The notes beneath the pieces were generated by a model. That model was not told the DNA's origin, ran no database searches, and saw only the letters and a program-made list of their open reading frames with translations. 53,040 nt of DNA from an uncultured Phycisphaeraceae bacterium (GTDB lineage: Bacteria; Planctomycetota; Phycisphaerae; Phycisphaerales; UBA1924), in assembly GCA_937899905.1 (NCBI GenBank), contig CALCCF010000094.1, positions 1-53,040 of the forward strand, given 5' to 3'. Positions 31,964 through 40,795 of this stretch are shown here, piece by piece. The position numbers and the translations under genes are program-made. Within the stretch, counting starts at the first letter, position 1; each line of letters starts with the position of its first letter.

Positions 31964-33601
31964 GTGGCGAACACGCCCGCGACGACCACGACCGGAACCC
32001 CCGTGCTCAAGCAACAACACCAGTTCTTGCTCATCTTGTTGGCCGCCGCCGACGCTGCCGTCGTGCTCATCGCGGCGTTCTTGGCATGGATCGTCCGCAA
32101 GGTCCTTGTCGTGCCGATTTCGGGCTACCGCGACGGCGATCCGGTCTATCCGAGGACGATCTCGGAGGTCATGGCGCGCCCGCTCGATGGGTATCGCCCG
32201 AATGGGGCGTATCCCTTCTGGCCCGAAGCCTGGGAGAACTTCCTCAAGGAGCCCTTGCTGCTTGCGGCACTGCTCTGCAGCATGCTCTCGTTCTACGCGT
32301 TCAACCTGTATCGACCGCGCCGAGATCGTTCGCTGATTGGTGAGTTGGGGCAGGTGCTTCGAGCGACTGCCGTCGCGGTGGTCGCCATGGTGGCGGTGCT
32401 TTGGGGCGTGGGTTCGAGTCAGCTCGTGGGCGGCAACATTCCCAGCCGTCCGTTCGGTGTTCTTGGGTTCGAGCTTGACACCAGCCGCGTCCAGATCGGG
32501 CTCTTCGCGTTCTTCGTGGTCTCGATGATGGTCGTCCATCGCGCGAGCTTCCGGTTGATCTTGCGTTGGCTCCGTCGTCGCGGGTACAACCTGCGTCACG
32601 TGGCGATCATCGGTGTCGGCCGGACGGGGCGCATCGCGTGCCAGACACTCGATCGAAACTCCTGGACGGGCATCCGCGTTTCGTACTTCATCAGCCACAA
32701 GCACGAGAATCGATTGGCCGAGTGCATGGATCGCCCGGTCTTCGGCGGCCTGCGAGACCTGGAGCACACGCTCACGCGATGCAAGGTCGACGCGGTCTAT
32801 CTCGCCCTGCCCAGTCGCGAGGCGGCCTCGACCGGGCGTGTGTTGCGTCGGCTCGAGCGATTCTCGGTCGACGTGCGCGTCGTGCCGGACATCAATTCGA
32901 GATACGTGCAGCAGTCGATGGTGGTGCACGAGCTGGACGGCATGCCGGTGCTCAGCTATCGCGAGAGCCCCGCGAACGGCGTCGGCGGCGCATGCAAGCG
33001 GGGGCTCGACCTGGTTGGTGCCTTGGCGACATTCCTCCTGCTGTCCCCGGTGCTCATCGTGTGCGCGATGGCCGTCCGCCTGAGCGGGCCGGGTCCGGTG
33101 ATCTTCCGCCAGCGACGCGTCGGTCTTGGCGGCGAGGTCTTCTGGATGTACAAGTTCCGCACCATGGTGCACGCCGCCGAAGAGGCCGCGGAACTGGAGC
33201 TGAGCGCGCAGCGCTCCGGGGCCGAGGGTGAGGTTGGCTGGACGCGCCGCGACGATCCTCGCATCACGCCGATCGGCAGGTTCCTGCGCGGAACCAGCCT
33301 CGACGAGCTACCCCAGCTCATCAACGTCATCCGCGGCGAGATGAGCCTGGTCGGCCCGAGGCCCGAGCGTCCCGAACTCATCGAGCGTTTTCGTGAAGAC
33401 TGGCGCGGGTACATGCTGCGGCAGCACGTGAAGGCGGGCATGACCGGGTGGGCGCAGGTCAACGGCCTGCGCGGCGATACCAGCCTGCGTCGCCGGCTGC
33501 GGTACGACCTGTACTACGTGCGCAACTGGTCGCTGCTCTTCGATCTTCGCATCCTGGCCATGACGCCGATGCGTGGGTTCGTGCACCGCAACGCGCACTG
33601 A
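31964..33601 (+). CDS. Undecaprenyl-phosphate sugar phosphotransferase (WcaJ/exopolysaccharide type)
   Basis: The protein has 545 residues. Four N-terminal membrane helices are followed by a CoA-binding-like domain (VAIIGVGRTGRIACQTLD) and a C-terminal bacterial sugar transferase domain with the amphipathic/membrane entry (LDLVGALATFLLLSPVLIV), FRQRRVGLGGEVFWMYKFRTM, and the closing motif MTGWAQVNGLRGDTSLRRR. It starts synthesis of an exopolysaccharide or capsule by loading the first sugar onto the lipid carrier. The GTG has no Shine-Dalgarno and lies just after a TGA and a run of nine C, so the start is only the earliest possible one. Confidence 0.9.
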   Translation: MANTPATTTTGTPVLKQQHQFLLILLAAADAAVVLIAAFLAWIVRKVLVVPISGYRDGDPVYPRTISEVMARPLDGYRPNGAYPFWPEAWENFLKEPLLLAALLCSMLSFYAFNLYRPRRDRSLIGELGQVLRATAVAVVAMVAVLWGVGSSQLVGGNIPSRPFGVLGFELDTSRVQIGLFAFFVVSMMVVHRASFRLILRWLRRRGYNLRHVAIIGVGRTGRIACQTLDRNSWTGIRVSYFISHKHENRLAECMDRPVFGGLRDLEHTLTRCKVDAVYLALPSREAASTGRVLRRLERFSVDVRVVPDINSRYVQQSMVVHELDGMPVLSYRESPANGVGGACKRGLDLVGALATFLLLSPVLIVCAMAVRLSGPGPVIFRQRRVGLGGEVFWMYKFRTMVHAAEEAAELELSAQRSGAEGEVGWTRRDDPRITPIGRFLRGTSLDELPQLINVIRGEMSLVGPRPERPELIERFREDWRGYMLRQHVKAGMTGWAQVNGLRGDTSLRRRLRYDLYYVRNWSLLFDLRILAMTPMRGFVHRNAH

Positions 33602-33604
33602 CGC

Positions 33605-35308
33605 ATGGCCGGCCACGAATCCCAGACGATCGAACCAGACACGAGCCGGCGAGCGCTCCGCTACCGCGATGATGGCGGACGAGACCTGCGGCTCGACTGG
33701 CTGCGCGGGTACGCCGTGCTGGCGATGAGCATCAACCACTTCGGCATCGATCGCTCGATCTTCCGGCCGGTCACCGGTGGCTCGGTCTTCCTGATCAACG
33801 CGGCCGAGGTGTTCTTCTTTGTGTCTGGGCTCACGCTCGGGCTCGTTTCCTCGCGCAAGCCGCTGGCCGATTCGGTGCGTCGCTGCTATCGGCGTGCCTG
33901 GGAGTTGTACGTTGCGGTGTTCGTGCTCGCGGCTGGCGCGGTGGCCATCGAGGGCGCTGGCCACGGTGAGCCCTGGGTGTTCTTGGGCGCCGTCGCGACG
34001 CTCCAGGAGGCGCCGTTCTGGGGCGATGTGCTCGTCAGCTACGTGCTGTTCTTGCTGCTCGTGCCAGCGGCGATCGTCGCGTTGCACGCCGGGCGGTGGG
34101 GCGTCGTGCTCGGCGCGACCACCGTCGTGTACGTTGTCAGCCAGGTCGATCCAAACGGACTCGGGTTGCCATTTGCCTCGTTTCGCAACCTGGCGGCCAA
34201 CGGTCCGATCTTCTTCGGCGGCCTGCTCATTGGGTGGTACCGCGAGCCGATCGCGCGGTGGTGGTCGGGCGTGCGGTGGCGTGCGCTGTTCGATGGTGTT
34301 GTGATCGCGATCGCGTTGCTTGGGGTGGCGTTCTATATCTGGGGCAGATCCCTGTTTCCTTGGGCCGACGCCGTCCTTGAGCGCTTCGAGCTCGGCGTGC
34401 GAGAGTACGAGATGCCGCCCGAGGCGCTCGCGGTCGTGCTCGTGTACCTGCGGTGCTTGTGGCTGCTTGTGGATCGGCTCTGGGGCATCGTGAACCCGCT
34501 GATCGGCTGGGCGACGCGCTGGATCGGGCGCTCGGCCCTCACCGCGTATGTCGGGCACGCGTTCGCGATGGTCGTTGCGTGGTGGGTCGTTGGCCACCTC
34601 GGGGTCGAACTCGATCTCGAGTCGCGATGGCATGCGACCGCCTTCGTACTGCTCTACCTCGCGGTGCTGTTCGCCATGGTCGCCACTTGCCGGTGCGTGA
34701 TGTGGCTCGTGCGTCGCGCATCCAAACGCCGCGACTTTACGTTGCTGCCAGCGCCCGTACTCGTTGCGGCGCTCGTGGCCATCGGGTTTGCGTTCGGGCC
34801 GCTGTCCGACGACGATGAATGGGAAGGCGACTGGGACGGCGAGTGGACGGAATTGGTCGTACCGGTCGACGAGGTTGCGGGATACATCTACAACGAGCTC
34901 GCACGGCATGACACGGCGGCCGCCGCACTGCTCGTGCGAGTCTGGTGGGCGCTGCCGCCCGATCACGACGAAGCGACCCCCGAGCGTCGCGGGGAGGAGT
35001 TCGACGAGCTGGCCGAGATCGTCGGCGAGGCCATCGGGGACGAACTCGGTCGCGACTGGGCGGATGCAACGCTGACCATGGCGTCCGTTGGCGCCGAGGC
35101 ATGGGTGCAGCTCGGTATTGCGCGCTCGTTGCTCGAGCGCGGCGTCGCCGACGGCGTACCGACGCGAGACCCGGAGGTGCTCCTGGTGCTGGTGCCGGCG
35201 AGCACGCTCGAGGACGGTCTGGACGCGGTCGACCAAGCGCTCGAGCGCGAGCGTTCGCGGAATCCCGACGCGATGGCCATCGTGCTGGTTGTCGTGTCCG
35301 ACGACTGA
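33605..35308 (+). CDS. OpgC-like membrane acyltransferase with extra C-terminal domain
   Basis: The protein has 567 residues. The start LRLDWLRGYAVLAMSINHFG is the family signature of OpgC and related acyltransferases. About ten membrane helices follow (to about residue 395). OpgC-type enzymes add succinyl or acetyl groups to periplasmic glucans or surface glycans. After the last helix is a soluble acidic region of about 165 residues (from DDDEWEGDWDGEW) that is not part of OpgC and that I do not recognise. The ATG is 3 bases after the sugar transferase stop, so the two are one operon. Confidence 0.78.
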   Translation: MAGHESQTIEPDTSRRALRYRDDGGRDLRLDWLRGYAVLAMSINHFGIDRSIFRPVTGGSVFLINAAEVFFFVSGLTLGLVSSRKPLADSVRRCYRRAWELYVAVFVLAAGAVAIEGAGHGEPWVFLGAVATLQEAPFWGDVLVSYVLFLLLVPAAIVALHAGRWGVVLGATTVVYVVSQVDPNGLGLPFASFRNLAANGPIFFGGLLIGWYREPIARWWSGVRWRALFDGVVIAIALLGVAFYIWGRSLFPWADAVLERFELGVREYEMPPEALAVVLVYLRCLWLLVDRLWGIVNPLIGWATRWIGRSALTAYVGHAFAMVVAWWVVGHLGVELDLESRWHATAFVLLYLAVLFAMVATCRCVMWLVRRASKRRDFTLLPAPVLVAALVAIGFAFGPLSDDDEWEGDWDGEWTELVVPVDEVAGYIYNELARHDTAAAALLVRVWWALPPDHDEATPERRGEEFDELAEIVGEAIGDELGRDWADATLTMASVGAEAWVQLGIARSLLERGVADGVPTRDPEVLLVLVPASTLEDGLDAVDQALERERSRNPDAMAIVLVVVSDD

Positions 35309-35389
35309 GCAAGCGGTGCGAAGTAAGGTGCACGATTGGCCTTGCATCGCTGGTCGGGTTCTGGTACTCTCTTCTCAAAGGAGATGGCC

Positions 35390-36790
35390 ATGCCGACGAG
35401 ACCTGTATCGACGATGGTTGCTAGTACGGCGATCGCCATTGCCATTGCTGCGATACCTGCGCACTCAAACGGCCAGACGGCCTGCGGCACATGGACCCCG
35501 CTCGTGGAAGATCTCATTGGCAACATCGCCTCCGGGTCTGTACGTGAACGCGTGTCAGATCTGGTCGTGTTTGACGCTGGCGATGGCCCGATGCTCTACA
35601 TGGCTGGCAATTTCGAAGTCGTCGTTGATCCCGTGTTTGGAGAGGTCCGAGCGCCCGGCCTCGCTCGATGGGACGGCGAACGCTGGTCGGCCGTGCCGGG
35701 GCTGGACGCACCCGGACTCGAACTCGATCGACGTGCCATCGCATTGGAAGTGTTCGACGACGGCTCGGGACCCGCGCTTTACGTCGGCGGTGAATTCAGT
35801 ACGGCGGCTGGTCTGGAAGCTCGCCGAATCGCGCGGTGGGATGGCACAGAATGGGCTGCGCTTGGAACGCCCGGTGGCCCCGAAGTTCGCAACACCGTGT
35901 TTGACATCCATCACCACGACTTTGGAGATGGACCGATGCTGTACGTTGGAGGCTTCTTCTTTGAGGACGCGAGTCCGCCCGTCCAAGGCCTGCTTCGATG
36001 GGACGGCACCGGGTGGATGGAGCCGGGTCTAGCGCCACCAACCGGAAACGCCGTGTACGAGTTGGCCAGCTATGGAGGCGATCTCTTCGCCGCTGGTGCA
36101 TTCATGCGCATTGGTGAGGAACAAGCAGACGGCATCGCCCGGTTCGATGGCACGGATTGGACGACGCCACTCGGACCCGATCAGGGCATCCGCCCGGTTC
36201 GGTTTTGGCCGCTGATGCCGGCTGTACGGGACGGTCGGAGCGTCCTTGTTGTCGGCGGATGGTTCATGATCGATCAGGGCGATGACGTGATCGCCAATCG
36301 CTTGGCTGTTTGGGATGGGAACATGTGGACCTCGCTTACGCCGGAACCGGCCGTTGATGTGAGAGATCCGGCTTCGTTGATTGAGTTTGACGATGGGTTG
36401 GGCGAAGCCGTCTTTGTGGCTGGAAACAACGTTGCTGGTTCTGCAAGCGTCTCACGCCTTCGCGATGGTGTGCTCTTGCCGATGCCAGATCCGGGTTTCG
36501 ATGTTGCCGTCGAGCTGTTCGTCTTCGACGATGGCTCGGGCCCCGTGCTCCTCGTTGGCGGGCAGGCCGACCGCGATGTGATTCCGCCGGCATTCCTAGT
36601 GCGCTGGCAGCCCGCCGCTCCATGCCCGGCCGACATCAACTCCGACTGCCAGCTAGATCTGTTCGATTTCCTCGCGTTCCAGGACGCATTCGACGACGGC
36701 GATCCGCGCGCGGATATCGATGGCGATGGCCGGCTGAGCGTGTTCGATTTCCTCGCCTTCCAGAACGCGTTCGACGCTGGATGCGGCTAG
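35390..36790 (+). CDS. Secreted repeat protein with dockerin-like C-terminus
   Basis: The protein has 466 residues with the signal peptide VASTAIAIAIAAIPAHSNGQ. The body has about six repeats of about 55 residues, with phrases such as GPMLYMAGNF, LARWDGERW, GPALYVGGEF and IARWDGTEW. This is a beta-propeller pattern like that of many choice-of-anchor or Kelch-like proteins. The C-terminus is the dockerin-like pair INSDCQLDLFDFLAFQ and DIDGDGRLSVFDFLAFQ, ending in DAGCG. I chose the ATG at 35390 because the AAAGGAG at 35378 sits 6-7 bases before it. The ATG at 35384 is too close. Confidence 0.82.
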   Translation: MPTRPVSTMVASTAIAIAIAAIPAHSNGQTACGTWTPLVEDLIGNIASGSVRERVSDLVVFDAGDGPMLYMAGNFEVVVDPVFGEVRAPGLARWDGERWSAVPGLDAPGLELDRRAIALEVFDDGSGPALYVGGEFSTAAGLEARRIARWDGTEWAALGTPGGPEVRNTVFDIHHHDFGDGPMLYVGGFFFEDASPPVQGLLRWDGTGWMEPGLAPPTGNAVYELASYGGDLFAAGAFMRIGEEQADGIARFDGTDWTTPLGPDQGIRPVRFWPLMPAVRDGRSVLVVGGWFMIDQGDDVIANRLAVWDGNMWTSLTPEPAVDVRDPASLIEFDDGLGEAVFVAGNNVAGSASVSRLRDGVLLPMPDPGFDVAVELFVFDDGSGPVLLVGGQADRDVIPPAFLVRWQPAAPCPADINSDCQLDLFDFLAFQDAFDDGDPRADIDGDGRLSVFDFLAFQNAFDAGCG

Positions 36791-36833
36791 TCCGAGGGCC
36801 ACGCAACCACGCTTGATAGCCAGCGAGCATTCC

Positions 36834-36898
36834 AGTAACTTGCCCGGCTGGCGTGGTGTACCACCGGCGAGGGGAGCATTGCCATGGCTGGAAGATCG
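36834..36898 (+). repeat. 65-bp leader repeat, copy 1 (before beta-helix gene A)
   Basis: It begins at AGTAACTTGCCC and runs over the Shine-Dalgarno GAGGGGAG and the first 15 coding bases to GAAGATCG. It contains the 12-bp dyad GTGGT-GT-ACCAC at 36853-36864. It is identical to copy 2 over 65 bases, while the sequence just before it is not. Confidence 0.95.
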
Positions 36899-38704
36899 TG
36901 CGGCTTAATGGGCCTGCTGGCTGTTGTTGCCGTGTTGTGTAACGGGGTGCCGGCCTTCGGGCAGACCATCGTGGGCGGGGCGATCGGCGCCGACACGACG
37001 TGGACGCTTGCCGGAAGCCCGTACCTGGCGACCGACGACGTCGAGCTCCGCAATGACGCGGTGCTGACCATCGAGCCGGGCGTCGAGGTGGCCTTCAGGC
37101 CGGGTACGGCGCTGGACGCACGCCAGGGCGTGCTTATCGCCGACGGTGCGGGTGGCGACACCATCGTGCTGCGGTCGGCCGCGAACACGATGGGCGACTG
37201 GCAGGGCGTGCTGACCAGCGCCAATGCGCCCTCGATCATCACGCCCGAGGGCGAGTACGTGGGCGGGCCAATCTTCCGCAACGTGCGCATCACCGGGGCG
37301 GACGTCGCCGTGCGGGCCGACGACCAGCCGCTGTACTTCGAGTCGGTCACGATCGAACGCAACGACTCGCGGGGCATCCAGTTCACGGGCAGCACGGCTG
37401 ACGCGACGACATGGCTCAAGGGCGTGACGATCCGCGACTCGGGCATCGGGCTGTCGAGCTTCAGCGACGCGGGCCGGTTCGTACTTCGCGACTGCGTGTT
37501 CGAGGACAACCCGGCCAACGGCGTCCTGCTCCGCGATGGCAGCGGCGAGCTCGTGCGCTGCGTGTTCCGGCGCAACGGCTTCGCGGACGCGGCGTTCGGC
37601 GGCGGGGGTGCGTTCCTCCGGGGCAGCTGGCAGGTCCGCGAGTGTGTCTTCGAGGAGAACGGGGCGATCTTTACGATCCTGTCAGGGGGAGGCGGCGGGC
37701 TGCGGCTGGAAGGCAGCGAATCGACCGTCGCCGACTGCGAGTTCATCTCAAATACGGCATCGGGTCCCGGCGGCGGAGCGGAAATCCGACCATTTTCCTT
37801 TGACGCTCGCGTGACGATCGAGAACTGCCGCTTCATCGCCAACACGTCTGAGACCAGTTCGGGCGCCGGATTGCTCGCCGGCGCGAACAGCGGCTCACAA
37901 CTGGTGATCGACATCCGCGGGTGCACGTTCGAGGACAATCAGGGGGACAGCAACGGCGGGCTGGCCGTCGGCAACGCCACCGGCCACGTGGTCGACAACG
38001 TCTTTCGCAACAACACCGGCAGGACGAGCGGCGGGGCGATGCGGATCTTCAACGAAGTGCGCGGCCTGATCATCGCGGACAACGAGTTCACGAACAACGC
38101 AACGCAGGCCGGCGGGGGTGCCATAGACCTCACCCAGCTCTTTCGCGGGACCGCGCTGAGCATCGAGGGCAACAGCTTCCGGGACAACTCGGCCGATCGT
38201 GGCGGCGCCATCGCCGGCGTTGGCCGCGTGGAACTCTCCGCCTCCGGCAACGCCTTCGAGGGTAACACCGCCCGGCTGGGTGGCGCGATCGAGATCCGTC
38301 CGGACGCCGCCGACGTGGTGCTCGCCCTTGCGGGACCACCGAGCAACCGCTTCGCCGCAAACCTCGCCGGCCTTGGTGCCGCGATCTACAACGACAGCGC
38401 CCTGGCCATCGACGCCACCGGCAACTGCTGGGGTACGAGCGACCCCGCTGCCATCGCCGAGCGCATCTATGACGCGAGCGACGACCCGACCAGGGGCGTT
38501 GTCGCGTTCGATCCCATCGCCGCCGACTGTGACGCGTGCCCGGCTGATCTCGACGGCGACGGTCGGCTCACGCTCTTCGACTTCCTCGCCTTCCAAACGC
38601 ACTTCGACGCGGGAGACGCGGCGGCGGACTTCGATGGCGACGGTCGATTGACCTTCTTCGACTTCCTCGCCTTCCAGACTGCGTTCGACGCGGGTTGCGG
38701 CTAG
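36884..38704 (+). CDS. Secreted right-handed beta-helix protein A with dockerin-like end
   Basis: The protein has 606 residues. A signal peptide (GLLAVVAVLCNGVPAFG) is followed by a long parallel beta-helix region made of repeats such as ECVFEENG, ENCRFIANTS, and DNEFTNNATQAGGGAIDL. This is the pattern seen in chlamydial-like polymorphic or right-handed helix domains. The C-terminus is the paired dockerin-like module DLDGDGRLTLFDFLAFQ / DFDGDGRLTFFDFLAFQ ending in DAGCG. It is probably a surface or extracellular protein. A 65-bp leader repeat covers its start codon. It has a tandem paralogue directly downstream. Confidence 0.88.
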   Translation: MAGRSCGLMGLLAVVAVLCNGVPAFGQTIVGGAIGADTTWTLAGSPYLATDDVELRNDAVLTIEPGVEVAFRPGTALDARQGVLIADGAGGDTIVLRSAANTMGDWQGVLTSANAPSIITPEGEYVGGPIFRNVRITGADVAVRADDQPLYFESVTIERNDSRGIQFTGSTADATTWLKGVTIRDSGIGLSSFSDAGRFVLRDCVFEDNPANGVLLRDGSGELVRCVFRRNGFADAAFGGGGAFLRGSWQVRECVFEENGAIFTILSGGGGGLRLEGSESTVADCEFISNTASGPGGGAEIRPFSFDARVTIENCRFIANTSETSSGAGLLAGANSGSQLVIDIRGCTFEDNQGDSNGGLAVGNATGHVVDNVFRNNTGRTSGGAMRIFNEVRGLIIADNEFTNNATQAGGGAIDLTQLFRGTALSIEGNSFRDNSADRGGAIAGVGRVELSASGNAFEGNTARLGGAIEIRPDAADVVLALAGPPSNRFAANLAGLGAAIYNDSALAIDATGNCWGTSDPAAIAERIYDASDDPTRGVVAFDPIAADCDACPADLDGDGRLTLFDFLAFQTHFDAGDAAADFDGDGRLTFFDFLAFQTAFDAGCG

Positions 38705-38747
38705 CCCGTGGGACGCACTTTCGCGGTCTACGGGCGGCGTGCAATCG

Positions 38748-38812
38748 AGTAACTTGCCCGGCTGGCGTGGTGTACCACCGGCGAGGGGAGCATTGCCATG
38801 GCTGGAAGATCG
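38748..38812 (+). repeat. 65-bp leader repeat, copy 2 (before beta-helix gene B)
   Basis: Identical to copy 1 at 36834-36898, with the same Shine-Dalgarno, ATG (38798) and dyad (38767-38778). It is followed by the second beta-helix gene. Confidence 0.95.
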
Positions 38813-40648
38813 AGCGGTTTCGTGGGCCTGCTGGCCGCTTTGGGCGTGTTGTGCGGCGTGCTTCCGGCCCTCGGGCAGACCGATGTGGGTGGGATCATCG
38901 ATCAGGACACGGTCTGGACGCTCGCGGAGAGTCCGTATATCGCAACCCAAGACGTTGAGGTGGTCGACGGCGCCGTGCTGACGATCGAGCCGGGCGTCGA
39001 GGTGGCCTTCGAAGCCGACACGGCCCTGAATGCCGAGATGGGTGTGCTCATTGCCGACGGACAAGGCGGGGGCCCGATCGTGCTGAGATCGGTTTCCGGC
39101 GACGTCGGCGGGTGGCAGGGCGTTGTCTGCACCTTGGACGTGCCGGCGATCACCACGCCCGAGGGTGAGTATGTGAGCGGGCCGATCCTCCGAAACGTGC
39201 ATATTTCTGAGGCCGTGCGGGCGGTGCAGGTCGGACTTGCTCCGACCCACCTGGAGAACGTAGACATCGAGCGTTGCTCCGAAGCCGGGGTGTACTTTTT
39301 TTACAACATGCAAGACCCCACCATGTGGTTGAAGGACGTGTCCGTCCGCGATGCGGGCATCGGTGCGCTGTTTCGAGGAGGCTCGTCGATCTTCTATCGC
39401 CTGGTACTGCACGACTGTGTGTTCGAGGACAATCCGGACGGTGGATTCCGCATGCCAGACTCCGACACCGCTGGGGGCGAGATGCTCCGGTGCGTGTTCC
39501 GTCGCAACGGTGTCGGGGGATCTTCCGTCGCGGGCGGCGGCGCCTTCCTCGTTGGCGGCTGGGACCTTCGCGAGTGCGTCTTCGAGGAGAATGAGTCAAA
39601 CGACACGCGAGAAGGCGGCGGCGGGCTCGCGCTCAACCCAAGCTTGCCGTCATCGATCATGGATTGTGAGTTTCGTGCAAACACGAGCTTTCGATCTGGT
39701 GGTGGTGCCGCAGTGCGCTTGACCGCACCGTTCGGGCCCGATTTTGATCTTCGGATCGAGCGGACTCGGTTCATCGGGAACAGGTCGTCCGGCTCTTCCG
39801 GCGGGGGGATGATCGTGTCGCATGCCGTCGCATCGGGGTCGCTTGAGATTCTCGATTGTGTGTTCGAGGAGAATCATGGCGAACTCAATGGGGCGCTCGC
39901 GATGAACGCGAGGACTGCGATCATCGAGGGCAACACGTTCGAGCGAAATTCGGCGGTCGATAGCGCTGGGGCGATTCGATTCATCAGTGGTGCGAATCCG
40001 GATACGTACACCATCAAGGACAACGCCTTTATCGAGAACTCGACCGATGCCGCGGGCGGGGCCATCGATCAAGCGGCGAGGGGCGTTCGCAATCTCCGGA
40101 TCGAGTCGAACGTCTTTCGTGGGAACACGGCCGATCTAGGCGGAGCCTTGGGCGGCATACTCCCGAATACGACGACGGAGATCGTCGGGAACGTGTTTGA
40201 AGGAAACTCGGCTCGACTCGGCGGTGCCGTGCACTTCGAGGTTCTTTCCACAGACGCGGACATGCTTGCTGCAGAGGGCGACCTGGTGAACCGATTCACA
40301 GGCAACGCCGCGGACTTCGGTGCCGATATCTACAACGACACGCGAGCGAACATTGGTGCCACCGGCAACTGCTGGGGCACCGACGACCTCGCGGCCATCG
40401 CCGATCGCATCTTCGATGCGGCCGATGATCCGTCGAAGGGTGTCGTGACGTTTGATCCCATCGCCACCGATTGCGACGACTGCCCGGCAGACCTCGACGG
40501 CGACGGTCGGCTCACGCTCTTCGACTTCCTCGCCTTCCAGACGCTCTTCGACGCGGGGGACGCGGCAGCGGACTTCGATGGCGACGGTCGATTGACCCTC
40601 TTCGACTTCCTCGCCTTCCAGACCGCGTTCGATACGGGCTGCGGCTAG
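38798..40648 (+). CDS. Secreted right-handed beta-helix protein B with dockerin-like end
   Basis: The protein has 616 residues and is the tandem paralogue of the preceding gene. The signal peptide and the first 35 mature residues are close (TDVGGIIDQDTVWTLAESPY against TIVGGAIGADTTWTLAGSPY). The beta-helix body (VHDCVFEDNP-like, RNGVGGSSVAGGGAF) is similar but diverged, with mid-gene codon use that looks less GC-rich by eye. The dockerin-like end is nearly identical and finishes DTGCG. It probably arose by gene duplication, with the leader and tail kept alike by selection or conversion. Confidence 0.88.
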   Translation: MAGRSSGFVGLLAALGVLCGVLPALGQTDVGGIIDQDTVWTLAESPYIATQDVEVVDGAVLTIEPGVEVAFEADTALNAEMGVLIADGQGGGPIVLRSVSGDVGGWQGVVCTLDVPAITTPEGEYVSGPILRNVHISEAVRAVQVGLAPTHLENVDIERCSEAGVYFFYNMQDPTMWLKDVSVRDAGIGALFRGGSSIFYRLVLHDCVFEDNPDGGFRMPDSDTAGGEMLRCVFRRNGVGGSSVAGGGAFLVGGWDLRECVFEENESNDTREGGGGLALNPSLPSSIMDCEFRANTSFRSGGGAAVRLTAPFGPDFDLRIERTRFIGNRSSGSSGGGMIVSHAVASGSLEILDCVFEENHGELNGALAMNARTAIIEGNTFERNSAVDSAGAIRFISGANPDTYTIKDNAFIENSTDAAGGAIDQAARGVRNLRIESNVFRGNTADLGGALGGILPNTTTEIVGNVFEGNSARLGGAVHFEVLSTDADMLAAEGDLVNRFTGNAADFGADIYNDTRANIGATGNCWGTDDLAAIADRIFDAADDPSKGVVTFDPIATDCDDCPADLDGDGRLTLFDFLAFQTLFDAGDAAADFDGDGRLTLFDFLAFQTAFDTGCG

Positions 40649-40795
40649 GCGCGAGGACTGTTCAGGAAGCTTGAAGATTCTGTATGCGCTGCGCAGGAGG
40701 GGTTAGGGTCTCTTGCGTGGGCTCTACCTTCGCCGTGTAGGCGTGCGGCGTTGTGTGCAGTACGCCGCCTTGGCATCGAAGAGGAGAGCCCGCAT

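Noticed and set aside
33308-35347. A 679-codon open frame opposite the sugar transferase and OpgC-like genes
   Set aside because: Shadow of two well-supported genes; the translation has no recognisable domain.
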